Below are positions 1-10,980 of a stretch of 64,000 nt of DNA, one piece after another. A program made the position numbers and the translations under genes. A model generated the notes under the pieces. It ran no database searches and was not told the origin of the DNA. It saw only the letters and a program-made list of their open reading frames with translations. Source of the stretch: Sipunculus nudus (lineage: Eukaryota; Annelida; Sipuncula; Golfingiida; Sipunculidae); NCBI GenBank assembly GCA_026874595.1, contig CM049313.1, forward strand, positions 15,313,508 through 15,377,507, read 5' to 3'. Each line of letters begins with the position of its first letter. Within the stretch, counting starts at the first letter, position 1.

Positions 1-148
1 TAATGTTGTTGAGCACGGCGTGATATACTTAATATAACACATGGTGTAATGAAATTTAAAAGGTGAACATATGACATTTAGCTTAGTGCTGATATATTAA
101 AAGTATAACCAATTTAATTTCATATAACTCATTTGTGTACAAGTCCGA

Positions 149-213
149 CCAGCTTCTCTTGCTCAGAGGTAGAGCACAGGACTCAGAGCCGGGATTTCGT
201 GAGGTCGAGGCAC
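149..213 (+). repeat. tRNA-like SINE head (A and B box), degenerate
   Basis: TTGCTCAGAGG at 159-169 fits the RNA polymerase III A box and forms a D-arm-like hairpin (GCTC AGAGGTA GAGC). About 40 bases on, GAGGTCGAGG at 201-210 is a decayed B box. Acceptor-stem pairing is not evident, so this is not a working tRNA. A tRNA-derived SINE head is the simplest reading. The following 200 bases, which include the small hairpin CCGATG-CC-CATCGG near 265-278, may be its body. Confidence 0.35.
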
Positions 214-440
214 CCTACCCCGCCCCCCACCCAGGATGAGCGGGCTGTAGGCTTAACTGGAAGGCCGATGCCCATCGGCTGTGTTTCACTCAGCAACAAA
301 CACAGCTTTCGGGGGTTTCTCGGGGGTACGAACCTGCAATTGGGACGATTACGCACCCAGGGCTCGCATCTGGCCTGGTTTACACCCGGATATATCTGAG
401 AGGAACCGTGTGACACTGCCCTGTCACCTAATTCAAAACC
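214..440. other. GC-richer DNA after the tRNA-like head
   Basis: This segment is clearly richer in G+C than its surroundings and is open on both strands for about 80 codons. The two opposed open frames follow from base composition, not from recognisable protein. It may be the body of the SINE-like element that starts at 149, but no second copy in the window confirms this. Confidence 0.25.
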
Positions 441-444
441 GGAA

Positions 445-471
445 GTGAATTCTGCGAATTCTGTGAATTCA
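445..471. repeat. 9-bp tandem repeat with three EcoRI-like sites
   Basis: Three consecutive 9-base units of the form G(T/C)GAATTC(T/A) are visible. It is a very short array with no evident function. Confidence 0.7.
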
Positions 472-3400
472 TATAATTAGTTAAGTTGATATTTAAAATG
501 GAGGCTGTTACCGTTTACCCTCTTGAATTCACCCTGCGACCAAAGTTTCCTACCTGACGTCTACACATATGGCCACCGACTCCTTACATTCTTCTAGTTA
601 AATGAGATACAAAAGCATGTCTTGTGTCAGCTACAGCTACTTATAACATAATGCATACTCATTATGATGATAGATGCATGGGCATACAATGCATGCTGAT
701 ACTTTGAGAAAGATAAAACACATTACATTAAATCGATCAAAAATAAACAATAAATATAATGGGTAACAAAATCAGAGCCATCGATAATCTCGTGGGTTCC
801 TATCACATCCGTCGATGTTATGGAGTCCTGTCATCAACAACTACGGCGACCTGTTTCTTTGACCAATATATCAATATATCATATATTAATATCATATATT
901 AATATTATATATTAATTAACGTATGCTGGTGTCGGAGCCCAAGGTTCCGAGTTTCTACCCTCATAAACCTCCATCGTAAGTTCATTTGAACATTGTCTCA
1001 TTGAAAAGATATAGTTTCCAATTCACTCTATATAGCCATTGTTTAGAAACCCATGAAAAACAGTAGGCATAGTAGTAACATGTCGTAACAGTTGTCATAT
1101 TTCCCTTGGTTTGTTTGCGATCAAGAAAAAAATTGTGGACGAGTAGGGTAATATCCAAGTAACAAACCAGTAAATAATGTAGGTATTCTGGTTAACTTAT
1201 ATATATTTTTAATTTAATGGATTCCTTATTATTATCAGAAAGGAAAATTTCTTTATCCCGGCCATGGACCATTTCCATTCTCTGGTATAAGGGGCCTATT
1301 TTGCTCTGAAGCTGATCTAGCCCGTAGTCCAAATTCGTGAACCACGACACAATGTCCTATTCTGTGCCGAACACTGGGAAAGTTGATCAGCATAGTGGCG
1401 AAGGTATACCTGTAGGCTTAGACTGAATATCTAATTGACTGATACGTATGTAAAGATACAGGTCTCTTGTATGGGACAGACTCTGACTTTATTATAGAAA
1501 AAGATGACTGTGCCGGTAGCCGGAATAGAGGCTGTCAATTATCTGATAAAGACCGGCCTCCGAGATTATCTGACATGCACACCAGTATGTTTAACCCAGA
1601 TCTCGGTCGGCCAAAATCCCTAGTACAAATAGACAGAGATAAAATGGCTCCATGCAAGAAAAATTCACTTTGCTTGAGAGAAAGGCTCAGTGCTGTTAGT
1701 CAAACATGAAGGGTTAATATTGACTAAATAGTGGTTAGTACATTAAAAAGCTTTGTGAAAGAGAGAAAATATATTTAAAATTACCAATGCCGACAGTAAG
1801 AGAACTAAATGTACCCATAGACACATTTAAAGTGTTTCACTGTTTCTCCCTATTAACCCCCCCCCCCTCTCTTTCTCTCTACAACTATAAAAAAAATTGT
1901 AGCGTGTGAGTTGATGGTCATTAAATTAATCACAACCTATCCCCATTTAATTTGGTAATTATGAGTAAATGTTTAAGAATGAAACAGTCCTCTTCTTTAC
2001 GAAATAATAATAAATGAAAGATAATTTCCGAAATGTTATTTTCATCGGCCTATGTGATTATTAATTCCCACTAATTGGCCTGATAAGCAGAATTTATTTA
2101 ATTAATCGTTGGCGGAATATGACAAGAGACTTTCATCCGTTGCTATGGCGAAAGAATTTTATCGCTGCATGATTCCTCAATCTGCTGGTTTTACTACCGT
2201 ACAGAGCTTAGGTATTTGCTTAATAATTTCAGTAATCTATCAGAATTTTACTGCTGTTCTGTTTAAATACAAAAACAATTTTATATGTGAATCAGGTTTA
2301 TAATATGCTTTGTATCACTGCATTCAGATGATTCCAAAAGTCCCCATTAAATGTTCTAGAAATGTTTTCTTATCATAAGTCTAGTGCACGTCAAACAATA
2401 CATTATTTAATGTATTATATTTTTTTTCGCGAGTGATTTTCCAAATATATCAGGTGATATATAAAGCCCATCCCAGCCTTGTATGATGTAGATTTCACGG
2501 AAAATGTAAGGTTAATAAAGTTATTATAATTTCAAGAAGGTCTCCCTTTTATAATGGTTAAACCATCTTCCTTAACTCAAAGTTCACATAAACATATGTA
2601 TTTCTTCAATAAATATCTCTTCAGCCTCCACAGCCAACCTTTATTCCAGATCCGTCACTATGATGTTATGTGTAATTTTAAGGTAAACGTTATGACACCC
2701 GTCCCGCCTTGCATTGGTCTCTAAGTTCCTCCGGAAAATGATAATACCACGTTGGTGCTGCTAGAATGAAAAAGAAAGTGAGACAATCCTTTGAAGTGAC
2801 GTCAATGGAGGGAGTCTTTGAACTGCTGGGACAGGAAGAAGCCCCTTCCATTATTATTCTGATTTACTCTTTTTATCAATATTCACACGTAAAACGGCTC
2901 TACAACAGGATCGTAAATATAGACAAGATGTCAAAGCACCTACCATTGCTGTCGGACATGTGCTTCACTGAACACACGAACATTCTATTATATAAGCCTT
3001 AATGAGATACTCATGATTCGTATTAACGACAGCGACACCTGACGGCGTAAGTTTACTCTGAGTGGTCGGGTCCGATAAAAATGTATGACATATTTTCTGA
3101 TATCGCAAATGATAAAAGTTATATCCAGTTGTTATCCAAGTAGACTAATATCCTGTCGTAATCTCCCTTATGTATCTGGTTTTATTGAACCTGCAATGGT
3201 GACTGACAGGACCAAAACACAACAGACGACCGCTACCCTCAGTACTTTGAGGAAAAGGTCAGTAAAATGTTGCTGCAGATAAGGACTGTTCTGTGTAAAG
3301 AGATTGATGTATAAAGTATACCACGATGTCCGTCCCCATACAACAACTCTATGAAAAATGTTTAAAAAAAAAATCTGTATTGACACACTTTGGTGCTGAA

Positions 3401-4010
3401 AATATGTATATTGACTTTATCATTACAGATTTAACATTTCAGATTTCCTAACAATGTAGTGTAACTTAGCTTTGAATCTTCAATCACTTGTGACTCCAAG
3501 ACATCTTGTAGTTGCAGTCAGTTCGAGATCTGAGACAGACATGGCTACTTAACGACTAGAAGCTGGGGCGTCTTCACGAAATATGAAACTGACCTCGGAG
3601 ATTTGATTTGAAATTTGAGAGATCATTTCCAAACAGACAACATGAGGTTTGACAAATTGTTTTCTTCCTCCTTATGAAACCCATATCTGGTTAAAGAGCA
3701 ATAACATTTCTTATAATGTTGGTTTGGATTTTAATCCATATCCCTAAGCCTGTACGTTATCGGCCCGAAATCAGAACTGTCAGTCAAATCAACCTACAAA
3801 ATATAAACAATACACAAAATTATTCAAATATCGACAATGACATAAGCAAGATTATTAGCACCGGAAACCTGATCGGTTTACAGGCCTTAATTTGGTTGGT
3901 AAAGGCACAATGTTGCTAAATGTTGGATCTGGCAACAATGACAAATGTGTTTCGGCTGCCGTGTAGAGGAAGTGTACGCAAGTCATTTGATTGGTTCAAA
4001 TGCTCGTTCA
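472..4010. other. Unassigned AT-rich DNA
   Basis: No gene is recognised. Small structures are: a 13-bp tandem (ATATATTAATATC-like, three units, 881-919); an imperfect inverted repeat GGCCTCCGAGAT (1555-1566) against ATCTCGGTCGGCC (1600-1612); an 11-C run at 1857-1867; and a perfect CRE-like TGACGTCA at 2797-2804. A 78-codon ATG frame (2766-3002) covers that CRE but matches no family I know and lacks splice support. Confidence 0.5.
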
Positions 4011-4110
4011 TCTATATATTAATAGCGTAAGGGGATTTTTGTGTTTTTCCTTATCTCCTCTGATACCACCGTACCGACTGCCGTGATTTTCGACATACAT
4101 ATACTCCGGG
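4011..4110 (+). mobile_element. Helitron-like 5' end, partial copy
   Basis: The segment begins A|TCTATATATTAATAGCGT, the same 5' terminus as the complete small element at 5087, and stays alignable through the shared GATACCACCGTA. The flanking A before TC fits Helitron insertion between A and T. No hairpin followed by CTRR is found downstream, so the 3' end is lost or too diverged to place; the end given here is where similarity fades. Confidence 0.5.
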
Positions 4111-5086
4111 TTTGTCCGAAGAGATTCCACCCACTTTTATTTGTGTATTACGTGCATATTTAATAATTTTTAATATTTCCTACCCCGCGGTCCCCTCTTT
4201 TCTTTGTGTAACACAATGGCCATAGAGTGTATAATGGCGGGACAGAGTTTTACTCCTTGGGCCCTATCTAGGGTTTACGTACATTTCGTGGTCACCGGCC
4301 CGAAATAATCCCCATTGGCGATCCCTTCTCAAAAGGGGGATCTTTGAAAGAATTGTTTTGCAGGACTTCCTGTGATAGGGCGGTCGCACGAAGAGAGCTC
4401 CTTCCTGTAACCCCCTTCACATGACATGATTGAGTGCACATCTACCGAGTCGCAGGGCGGCAGGAATCCGTGATATACAGTGGCACACGATTGCACGAAG
4501 CCTTTGACTTGCATGCGACAAGGTCCTTGACAAATTTTCACCATTACATGTAGGCCTACTGTGTAACAGAAAATGTTAACTTAAATAACGTCTTGGTTGG
4601 TACAGTGTGATCCGTACTCGTGTGGAGTGGCACCACCAAAGTTGTAAACACATAATATTGACTTAAAATGTTTTGAAAATCGACATTTTTTCTCAATACT
4701 GTAGTAACAAATGTAAAATTTCCAGAAGTAAAAATGTAAATTTAGTACGTTCCTACTGGTATTTGTTCCTTTTACATGCATTTGTTATCTCATATACTCT
4801 TTTTATTCTTTCATTCAGTGTGTATGCTTATTGCATATAAGTCATGGCCATCATTGTTGCTATTTTCACAAATAAAACTGGTATTTTTGCATTTTCTTCT
4901 AAGGTCTATTCCATGGACGGTTGTTGATATTGTTGTTCAGTTTCTCATGTCAATGGTACATTTGTAGGTGACTGTTTGTCAATGACCGCGACCACACGCT
5001 AGGCACTGGCTTGGGGCGACCGTGTGCGACATGTTCCGAACCCTGATCCGAAAGATATTTATTCACAACACCATACATATAATGGA
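4111..5086. other. Unassigned DNA between two Helitron-like copies
   Basis: Only short open frames (up to 71 codons) occur on both strands. No repeat or gene was recognised. Confidence 0.4.
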
Positions 5087-5216
5087 TCTATATATTAATA
5101 GCGTAACGCGATTTGTGTGGTTTTTCGTATCTTCAGATTTCCGGTGGATTTCCGATACCACCGTATATGATTGTCGTGTTCGCCCAAAACCGTGCGTAGC
5201 ACGGGTAAATTTCTAG
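5087..5216 (+). mobile_element. Complete 130-bp non-autonomous Helitron
   Basis: All textbook Helitron end features are present. It has a 5' TC (TCTATATATTAATAGCG), and a 3' hairpin CCGTGC-GTA-GCACGG followed after a few bases by CTAG, which matches the CTRR rule. The 5' neighbour is A and the 3' neighbour is T, the expected A|T insertion site without target duplication. At 130 bp it encodes nothing and must have been moved in trans by a Rep/helicase element elsewhere. The first half is alignable with 4011-4110. Confidence 0.75.
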
Positions 5217-5453
5217 TTTTCATAAAACTGACACCAAAGTTGCTTGATGAATTAAGGTATCTGAATGTATAGCTGCCGGAGCCTGGCTAATGGTAAGATG
5301 TGAATGCTTATTTGTCGTCTTTCTATCGTGCAGCTTTTATTTCTCGCTGTTTCTTTTGTTACCTTTTGCCATATTAAAAAGAATATATCTTTTAATTAAA
5401 CTGTTTAAACCAAACATTTTCTATAGAATTCGCATGTTTTAAGAATTTAAGTT

Positions 5454-5794
5454 AGGCCAAAAAAAATTAAAGGTGTGGTTCTCAGGCACCGCCCGCATCA
5501 ATTTTAAATCCCCGCAACAAAACTTTTTATTTTGATCTTCAATAAAAACTTTCCAATTTTGAGCTGCTGCCGCTCCGACATTTCTTTCAAGAAGATAAAA
5601 CCATACAATTTCCTTTGTTTTGTAGTGCTTTTACTTACTTAGCAAAATAAAACTGTTATTTTCATGCTTTTCCCTTATCATTTGAAATTTTTATCGAAGC
5701 ATACCAAAAAATTTTTAAATAAAATTAGCGCCCGCCCGCATTGATTTTTTGAAAAAAGTGCCTGAGAACCATACTTTTTTTTTTATTTTGGCCT
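5454..5794 (+). mobile_element. AGGCC-family MITE, copy 1
   Basis: Terminal inverted repeats begin AGGCCAAAA and continue through GGTTCTCAGGCAC on the left. The right end is the inverse (GTGCCTGAGAACCATAC ... TTTTGGCCT). Inside each end lies a G/C-rich block, CGCCCGCATCAAT on the left and GCGCCCGCCCGCATTGA on the right; the middle is AT-rich. A TA follows the right end, hinting at a TA target. There is no coding capacity. Related copies lie at 11821, 38898 and 42362. Confidence 0.75.
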
Positions 5795-7420
5795 TACAAT
5801 GAACTTTTACTCCAAATCAAGCCAACATGCAAACAAAAGAAATAAATTACCGGGGGGGAATTTCGAAGCAATTACTGGTGAGAAACAACCGAATTCAACT
5901 AAGAACCAATGTTTCATTAACTACCACTTCTCCAAAAAACTGGACACCACACCATTAAATGATATGTCCGCGTGTGAGCATACCGATATGCGTAGTACTC
6001 CTGTCATAGCCTGGGGCTTATCTTGGCAAAATTGTGGAGTTGGATTCCTACCCACTTATTTTTCTGATTCTTTGATAAGGAAGAAATCCTTTATTATTTT
6101 GCAGCGCATGTAACGTCATGATTCAAGATTTTATCAAATACAGATATGGCTTAATGTAAAGCTCTGGTTCTGGCCTTATCCAGTTCTGTAGATGACATGC
6201 CTCGACCCAGAACACCATTTATGAGTTCTGTAACTTTCCGGCGAAACGGCCTCTTGAGGATTTATGAGCATGACTTCTGAAACGTCATTAGAGAAAAACA
6301 TCAAAACCAATTAATTCCATGTATATCATCACCTACCATGGGCAGTAGATAGATACACTATTGGTCCTCCATGGGCAGCTTATGGGGCTGTTTAATTACA
6401 GGACTAGTGAATCATAATTAGGCGTTCCTGCTTAAGCTGCGTTATACGATTCGCTTCAATACACATGTTTAGTAGTCATCTTTAAATTCACAAGATTTAT
6501 CAATATACATATTTTGGGTCTACAAGGAGGGTAAGCGATCATTTTCCGTTCGTGTGTATGTGTGTTTGGGTGAGTGAGTGTATGTGTTTAGTCCCAACAT
6601 AACTCACGCAATAATTAACGGAATCTAATGAAATTTTCAGGGCATTTCGGCAATGGACCAATTAATGGACCATTTTTATTTACTGTTTATTCATATTCTA
6701 CCTATATGTAAAGAAAAAAGATTATATATGTATTTACTTTGTTATATTCATAAAACAACAGTTTAACTGATTAGACATAAAATATACGCCTATTAGTCTT
6801 TTAAATAATCTGAAGCCTGCAGCTAACATGGCGAGGTCTACAGCATATCAGTTACACTGGTTATTTGAAAACCATTGCTGAAATGCTAAGATATCTATCG
6901 CAAATATCCAAAGCTATCTGTGTTGCGTGCATAACGAGTTACAAATTTCCAGTAATCTAAATGCAAATCAGTGGTGGGGAGGTTTAATAAGAAATTTCAA
7001 AAACTTGTGAACTAAACATAATGACTTTACCAGAAGAAGGCTAGCGTTACATCTCCTCTTAAATTATCTTCCATTTTTCGCAGCAAAGTTTCTGTTACTG
7101 GTGTTGCTAAAGCTGAAACAGTCAAATAAATATCCATTAATTTCACAATAATCTATGAGAAAAAAAGTAAGTTTGTCTGGTAATGTGCCAAATAAAACAA
7201 TTATTATGCCCTTTTAGATACGTGATAAGTATGTCATTGTTGCCAAAATAAAGAAATGATGGTTGTTTTTCGGACTATGAAATCCTGTATTCTTGAAAAA
7301 TCCCCTTCATCCAGGGATTATTCCGAGTCCAAGCTGAAGTAATGAAAACGAAATGAAGTATCAGATGCTCATACTCTCTGAAATGTCACTATAATATAAT
7401 ATAAAATATCGATATATTAG
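5795..7420. other. Unassigned AT-rich DNA
   Basis: A 104-codon open frame starts with ATG at 5799, just after the MITE, but has no recognisable domain or splice structure. A TG-rich stretch lies at 6552-6590, followed by sequence that reads like an old dispersed repeat ('...TAGTCCCAACATAACTCA'), for which no second copy is present here. Confidence 0.4.
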
Positions 7421-7494
7421 CACTCAAAGAGTGCGGACCTCCGCCAAGGCAGCTCATTACCCCCATATGGCATTGACATAAAATATAGCATTTT
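7421..7494 (+). repeat. 5' part of a dispersed repeat split by an insertion
   Basis: Sequence from ACTCAAAGAGTGCGGACC to ATAGCATTTT aligns with 34779-34848, which reads ACTCAGAGAGCGCAGACC through GCAGCATTTTCC. In the second locus the repeat continues directly into CCTTTAAAAAATCC. Here it is interrupted and resumes at about 8589. Confidence 0.75.
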
Positions 7495-8588
7495 TAGCTC
7501 AGCTGTCTGAAAGGCATCTAAGCAATAGCGATCACCCTTTGTCCGTCGTCCTTCCGTCTGTCCCTCTGTTTGTCTTCTGACCCTCCGTCCATCCGCAAAT
7601 TTGTTTCAAAATGATAACTCCAGTTTTATCTGACATAATAAATTTCAAACTTGATTTATGTATGGCTGAGCACTAAATCAAGGACCCTTATGATTTTGGG
7701 GTCATCAGGTCAAAGGTCAAGGTCACAGGTTGTGGATTCATTTAAAGCAATCTTTTCATCCCAAACCTTCCATCTTGTGCATATAGCTGTCCTGACAACA
7801 GGCGGAGAACCTAATTGCATTAGGGTTCACAAGGTTAAAGGTCAAGGTCACAGGGGCCATTTGTCCATAAATTAATTTTCAGATGATAACTCTAGTTTGG
7901 TTTGACCTACTGGTTTCAAAATTAACTTGTATATGGCTCATCACTAAAGTAAGAAATCTGTTGATTTTGGGGTCACGAGATCAACGGTCAAAATCACAGG
8001 GCGCATTTCTTTAAGATGATTAATATGGATTCTTTCTAAGCCAAACATCTTCCAGATATTGCCCACCTTCCAATAGGGAAAAATCGTTTCGATTTAGAGG
8101 ATCACAGACTCAAAGGTCAAGGTCACAGGGTCCATCCATTTACAAATTAGTTTATTTACGATAACAGATGAGCTATAAACTTGATTTATTAATGACCCAT
8201 AACTTGTGTAAGAATCATTTTAAATTCAGGGTCCCGAGGTCAAAGATGAAGGTCACAGGACCCACATCTTTAAAAAGATTGTGAATGCATTGTAAATCAA
8301 ACTTTTCATCCCAAAACTTCCATCTTTCACATGTGGCTTAACTGCCAAAAGTGGAAGAAATCTGCAAATTTAAGGTAACCTGTTGAGAGGTCAATGTCAC
8401 TTGACCTACTTTTTATTAAAAGATTGGTATAAAAATCATAATGCTGTAAGTTCATGATATATGTTCTTAGATATTTGAGTCACAAAGTTAAGGGCCAAAG
8501 TCACATGACCCACATTGTGAAAAAAGCTCATAAAAATATCCTTATTGACAAATTTAGATAAGCGTCGAGACCCACGGGTCGCTTGTTC
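7495..8588 (+). mobile_element. 1.1-kb non-coding element with AGGTCAAGGTCACAG units, nested
   Basis: It starts near TTTTTAGCTCAGCTG, followed by a CCGTCGTCC/CCGTCTGTCC-rich leader, and ends GACCCACGGGTCGCTTGTT. The body has an approximately 273-bp tandem period: GATAAC-containing unit starts fall at about 7611, 7884 and 8158. Each unit holds the core AGGTCAAAGGTCAAGGTCACAG in varying decay, and a second core sits half a unit later (7827, 8099, 8370). No protein is encoded. From memory, this type of repeat is very common in bivalve genomes. The clean break in the surrounding repeat shows it was inserted. Confidence 0.65.
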
Positions 8589-8765
8589 CTTATTAAATTC
8601 CTGGATCCATATTTGTGATCCAGGTCATCCCCGAAATTTAATCAATTGTTCTTTGTATCATTGCCGTGCTATCCTGAAAATTTCATCAAAATCCGAAAAT
8701 AATTTTCGAGTAATGTTAGTCATAGACAGACAGACTAACAAACCCACCACCTGTCAGTTTCTAAC
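8589..8765 (+). repeat. 3' part of the split dispersed repeat
   Basis: This part runs from CCTTATTAAATTCCTGGATCC through TGATCCAGGTCATCCCC, TTTGTATCATTGCCGTGC and a GACAGACAGAC motif. It aligns with 34849-35000 (CCTTTAAAAAATCCCGGATCC ... TGGTATCATTGTGGAGC). Together with 7421-7494 it reconstitutes one element. Confidence 0.7.
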
Positions 8766-8810
8766 CGGTCATTAAACAACGCAGACATTCATACATTACT
8801 GACCAGTAAC

Positions 8811-8960
8811 CCCGCCCCGACCCTCCCGCCCCCGGGTCTGGAGCCCGGAGCCGTGTTAGCAACACAAGGGTATTGGCTTGGACAAAAAGACGGCTGACTT
8901 TAGTGGGAGCCCGGTGTTTGTGGCTGGACTCGGCTTGTGTTGGCTGGTTTAAACTGACGT
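8811..8960. other. GC-rich block (CCCGCCCCG, CCCGGG)
   Basis: A short, strongly GC-rich stretch holds GC-box-like CCCCGCCCCGACC and several CCCGG motifs. It heads a 1.5-kb zone (to about 10.3 kb) that is clearly GC-richer than the rest of the window. A promoter-associated CpG island is possible, but no transcript start or exon can be tied to it. Confidence 0.3.
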
Positions 8961-9177
8961 AAAAGCCTCTCCATTTGACAATGTTACAAAGTACCCATTT
9001 TATTCAAACAACTTATCTATATTACGTCTGACATATTACATCCATCTTACATTGAATTAGTCTTATTGAATATCGAGTATAGGTTATCCTGGTGGTTTCA
9101 TCAGCCAACATTTTCATACTTAAATAATTACACAGTGTTTTTACAAATGTTTACAAAATATACTTTTTACACATGAC

Positions 9178-9635
9178 TGGTTCTGTTGTTCACAGTTCAT
9201 GCGGCTGGCTGGTTTTGTGATTGACATGTCTCGTGGGCAGCTTATTCTGTAGGTAACAGCTGTCACGGGCAGCTTGTTTGTTCAGTACTTGACAGCTTTC
9301 TGTAGCTGGTAGCCTTTTAGAGGCAGACAGAACTTGTCGCGTGGACAGCCAGTTGATTCGTTTGTTTACAGTTCACGCGAGCAGCTAGATAATTCCCTGT
9401 CTTACAGTTCACGCGGGCCGTGCTTTTGGTTCTGTAATTACATGTCACGCGGGAAGTGCGTTGGTTCTATATTTACAGTTCACGCAGGCCGGACATTGGT
9501 TCTGTAATTATAGTTCAAGCAAGCATTACGTAGGTTCTGTAACAACATTTAACGCGGCAGGTGCGTTGGTTCTGTATTTACAGTTCACGCGGGCAGTACG
9601 TTAGTTCTGTAATAACAGTTCACGCGGGCCGTTAC
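9178..9635. repeat. Minisatellite, ~35-bp period, first block
   Basis: Degenerate units read roughly GGTTCTGTAATTACAG, then TTCACGCGGGCAGTACGTT. Successive TTCACGCGGG cores at about 9370, 9409, 9446, 9480, 9516, 9550, 9586 and 9619 are 33-39 bases apart. Older, more decayed units precede them from about 9178. The last units are the most alike, as expected if the array grew from that side. Confidence 0.8.
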
Positions 9636-10189
9636 GTTCTGAACTCACCCCGTGACCTCCCGGGGCCTTCCAGTCGCACACTGTGAGAAATTGAAGGATT
9701 CTTCAGATTTGGCCACCAGGGGCTTATCGGGAGAGACCCAGCAATTTGAACGCTCCGTAAAACAAAATCTGATTAGCTCAGCGTGTAAACAAAGATGGCT
9801 GCGCCAATGCGGAACTCGTTGTGCGGCACTGCAAGAGAGGAAATTTGCAAACAGTGGGGATAACTAACCTAAGGCCACACCAGCAAGTTAGTATAGAGAC
9901 TAACATCCTTAGAATATATATTTTACTTCGGTGTTGTACTCAGAGTTGTAATTTTCCTTATCCCGTCGGCGTGGTATCCTGTTTGTGAACAACTGGAGCC
10001 ATCTTGGGAAACGCATGCGTTGCAAGGAAACCGCCGATTTAAAACAAATTTGGTTGAAAAATTACGCAGGAGGTAATTCCACAGAGACAGCACCGCCTTT
10101 TGGCCAAACCTGACGGACAACTGCGGTTGCGAGCAGCGGTTACAGCGGAGGGAATATATGAGCCTACCGTAACCGCTGCTTATGGAGCG
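9636..10189. other. GC-rich non-repeat segment interrupting the minisatellite
   Basis: These 550 bases contain none of the 35-bp units that flank them. YY1-like motifs face each other (AAAGATGGCTGC at 9791-9802 and GCCATCTTGGG at about 9998). Near its end, AGCAGCGGTTAC (10132-10143) and GTAACCGCTGCT (10169-10180) form a perfect 12-bp inverted repeat. Open frames of 71 codons (+) and 100 codons (-) exist but look composition-driven. It could be an old insertion, or unique promoter-like DNA around which the array expanded. Confidence 0.4.
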
Positions 10190-10290
10190 TTGCGGGCAGT
10201 ATGTTGGTTCTGTACTAAAGTTCACGCGGCACCTTGTAGCTCTATGGTCTCAGATCACGCGGGCAGCTGATTGGTGCCGCGGTTAACAGC
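10190..10290. repeat. Minisatellite, ~35-bp period, second block
   Basis: Units of the 9178-9635 array resume: TGCGGGCAGTATGTTGGTTC, then TTCACGCGGCACC near 10220, then ATCACGCGGGCAGC near 10255. Orientation and spacing are the same as in the first block. Confidence 0.65.
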
Positions 10291-10980
10291 TATCGGTGAA
10301 ACCAGCGGCTGTTCTCAACTATATGAGGCCACGGTTTCCGAAGAAACATTATGTGGGTCTAGATAGCCGGCATCTTGTCTTATTAGATAGCCCCCTTTAT
10401 CAATTTTAAAATGGACGGGAAAGATTATAACTTGCAGAATATATCAGTCCTAAACCAAAAAATACCATCCTGTTATAATTATTGTTTTCTTATCGGCTTC
10501 GGGTTAATTTAGCATATAAACTAAATAAGTAATGTTATAATCCAGCTTCATGAAAAATATATATTTCGATGCTGTGAAACATAGAACCGCACAAGTGGTT
10601 TGAGGCTCGGAAGCCAGCGGTCCTTGGTAATAAGGGGGTCCCTGGTGATATAATTAAACAAGGATTGAAGATAGATCATAAAAAGTCTCTGGCGTTGAGG
10701 AGGCTTATTGTCAAGTTCATTAAGACAAAGGAATGGCAAGTTCCTGAATCTGGTTTGACGCGGGGCTTTAAGAAAGAAAGTGTAAGGATGATTTTGTGTG
10801 ACTATGAGCGAAAGATGAAGGGCTTTCACCGTATACCGGCAGATAATTGTTAAACACGCAGGAATTGGAATACGGACACGTCTCTTGGCTGACTTTCAAC
10901 AACACTTTTGACATTTACAAATTGTCCATCGGTATAATCTTATGTTACCATTATGTATATATATATATTTACATATATGA
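10291..10980. other. Unassigned DNA
   Basis: Overlapping open frames occur on opposite strands at 10548-10853 (93 and 62 codons). Neither shows a recognised domain or splice signals. Nothing else stands out. Confidence 0.4.

Noticed and set aside
2797-2804. CRE sites (TGACGTCA at 2797, 38452, 48468) as promoters
   Set aside because: Isolated 8-mers with no TATA, initiator or exon context. About one is expected by chance, so three is only a mild excess.
2766-3002. 78-codon ATG frame as a small gene
   Set aside because: It has no recognised motif, no splice context and a random-looking second half. It remains only an open frame.
4240-4280. CTAG at about 4270 as the 3' end of the Helitron-like copy starting at 4011
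   Set aside because: There is no stable hairpin in the 10-25 bases before it, and the sequence does not match the verified 3' end at 5195-5216.
7611-8430. CRISPR-like or regularly spaced array
   Set aside because: The 273-bp units are diverged tandem copies within a eukaryotic transposon-like repeat, not short identical repeats with unique spacers.
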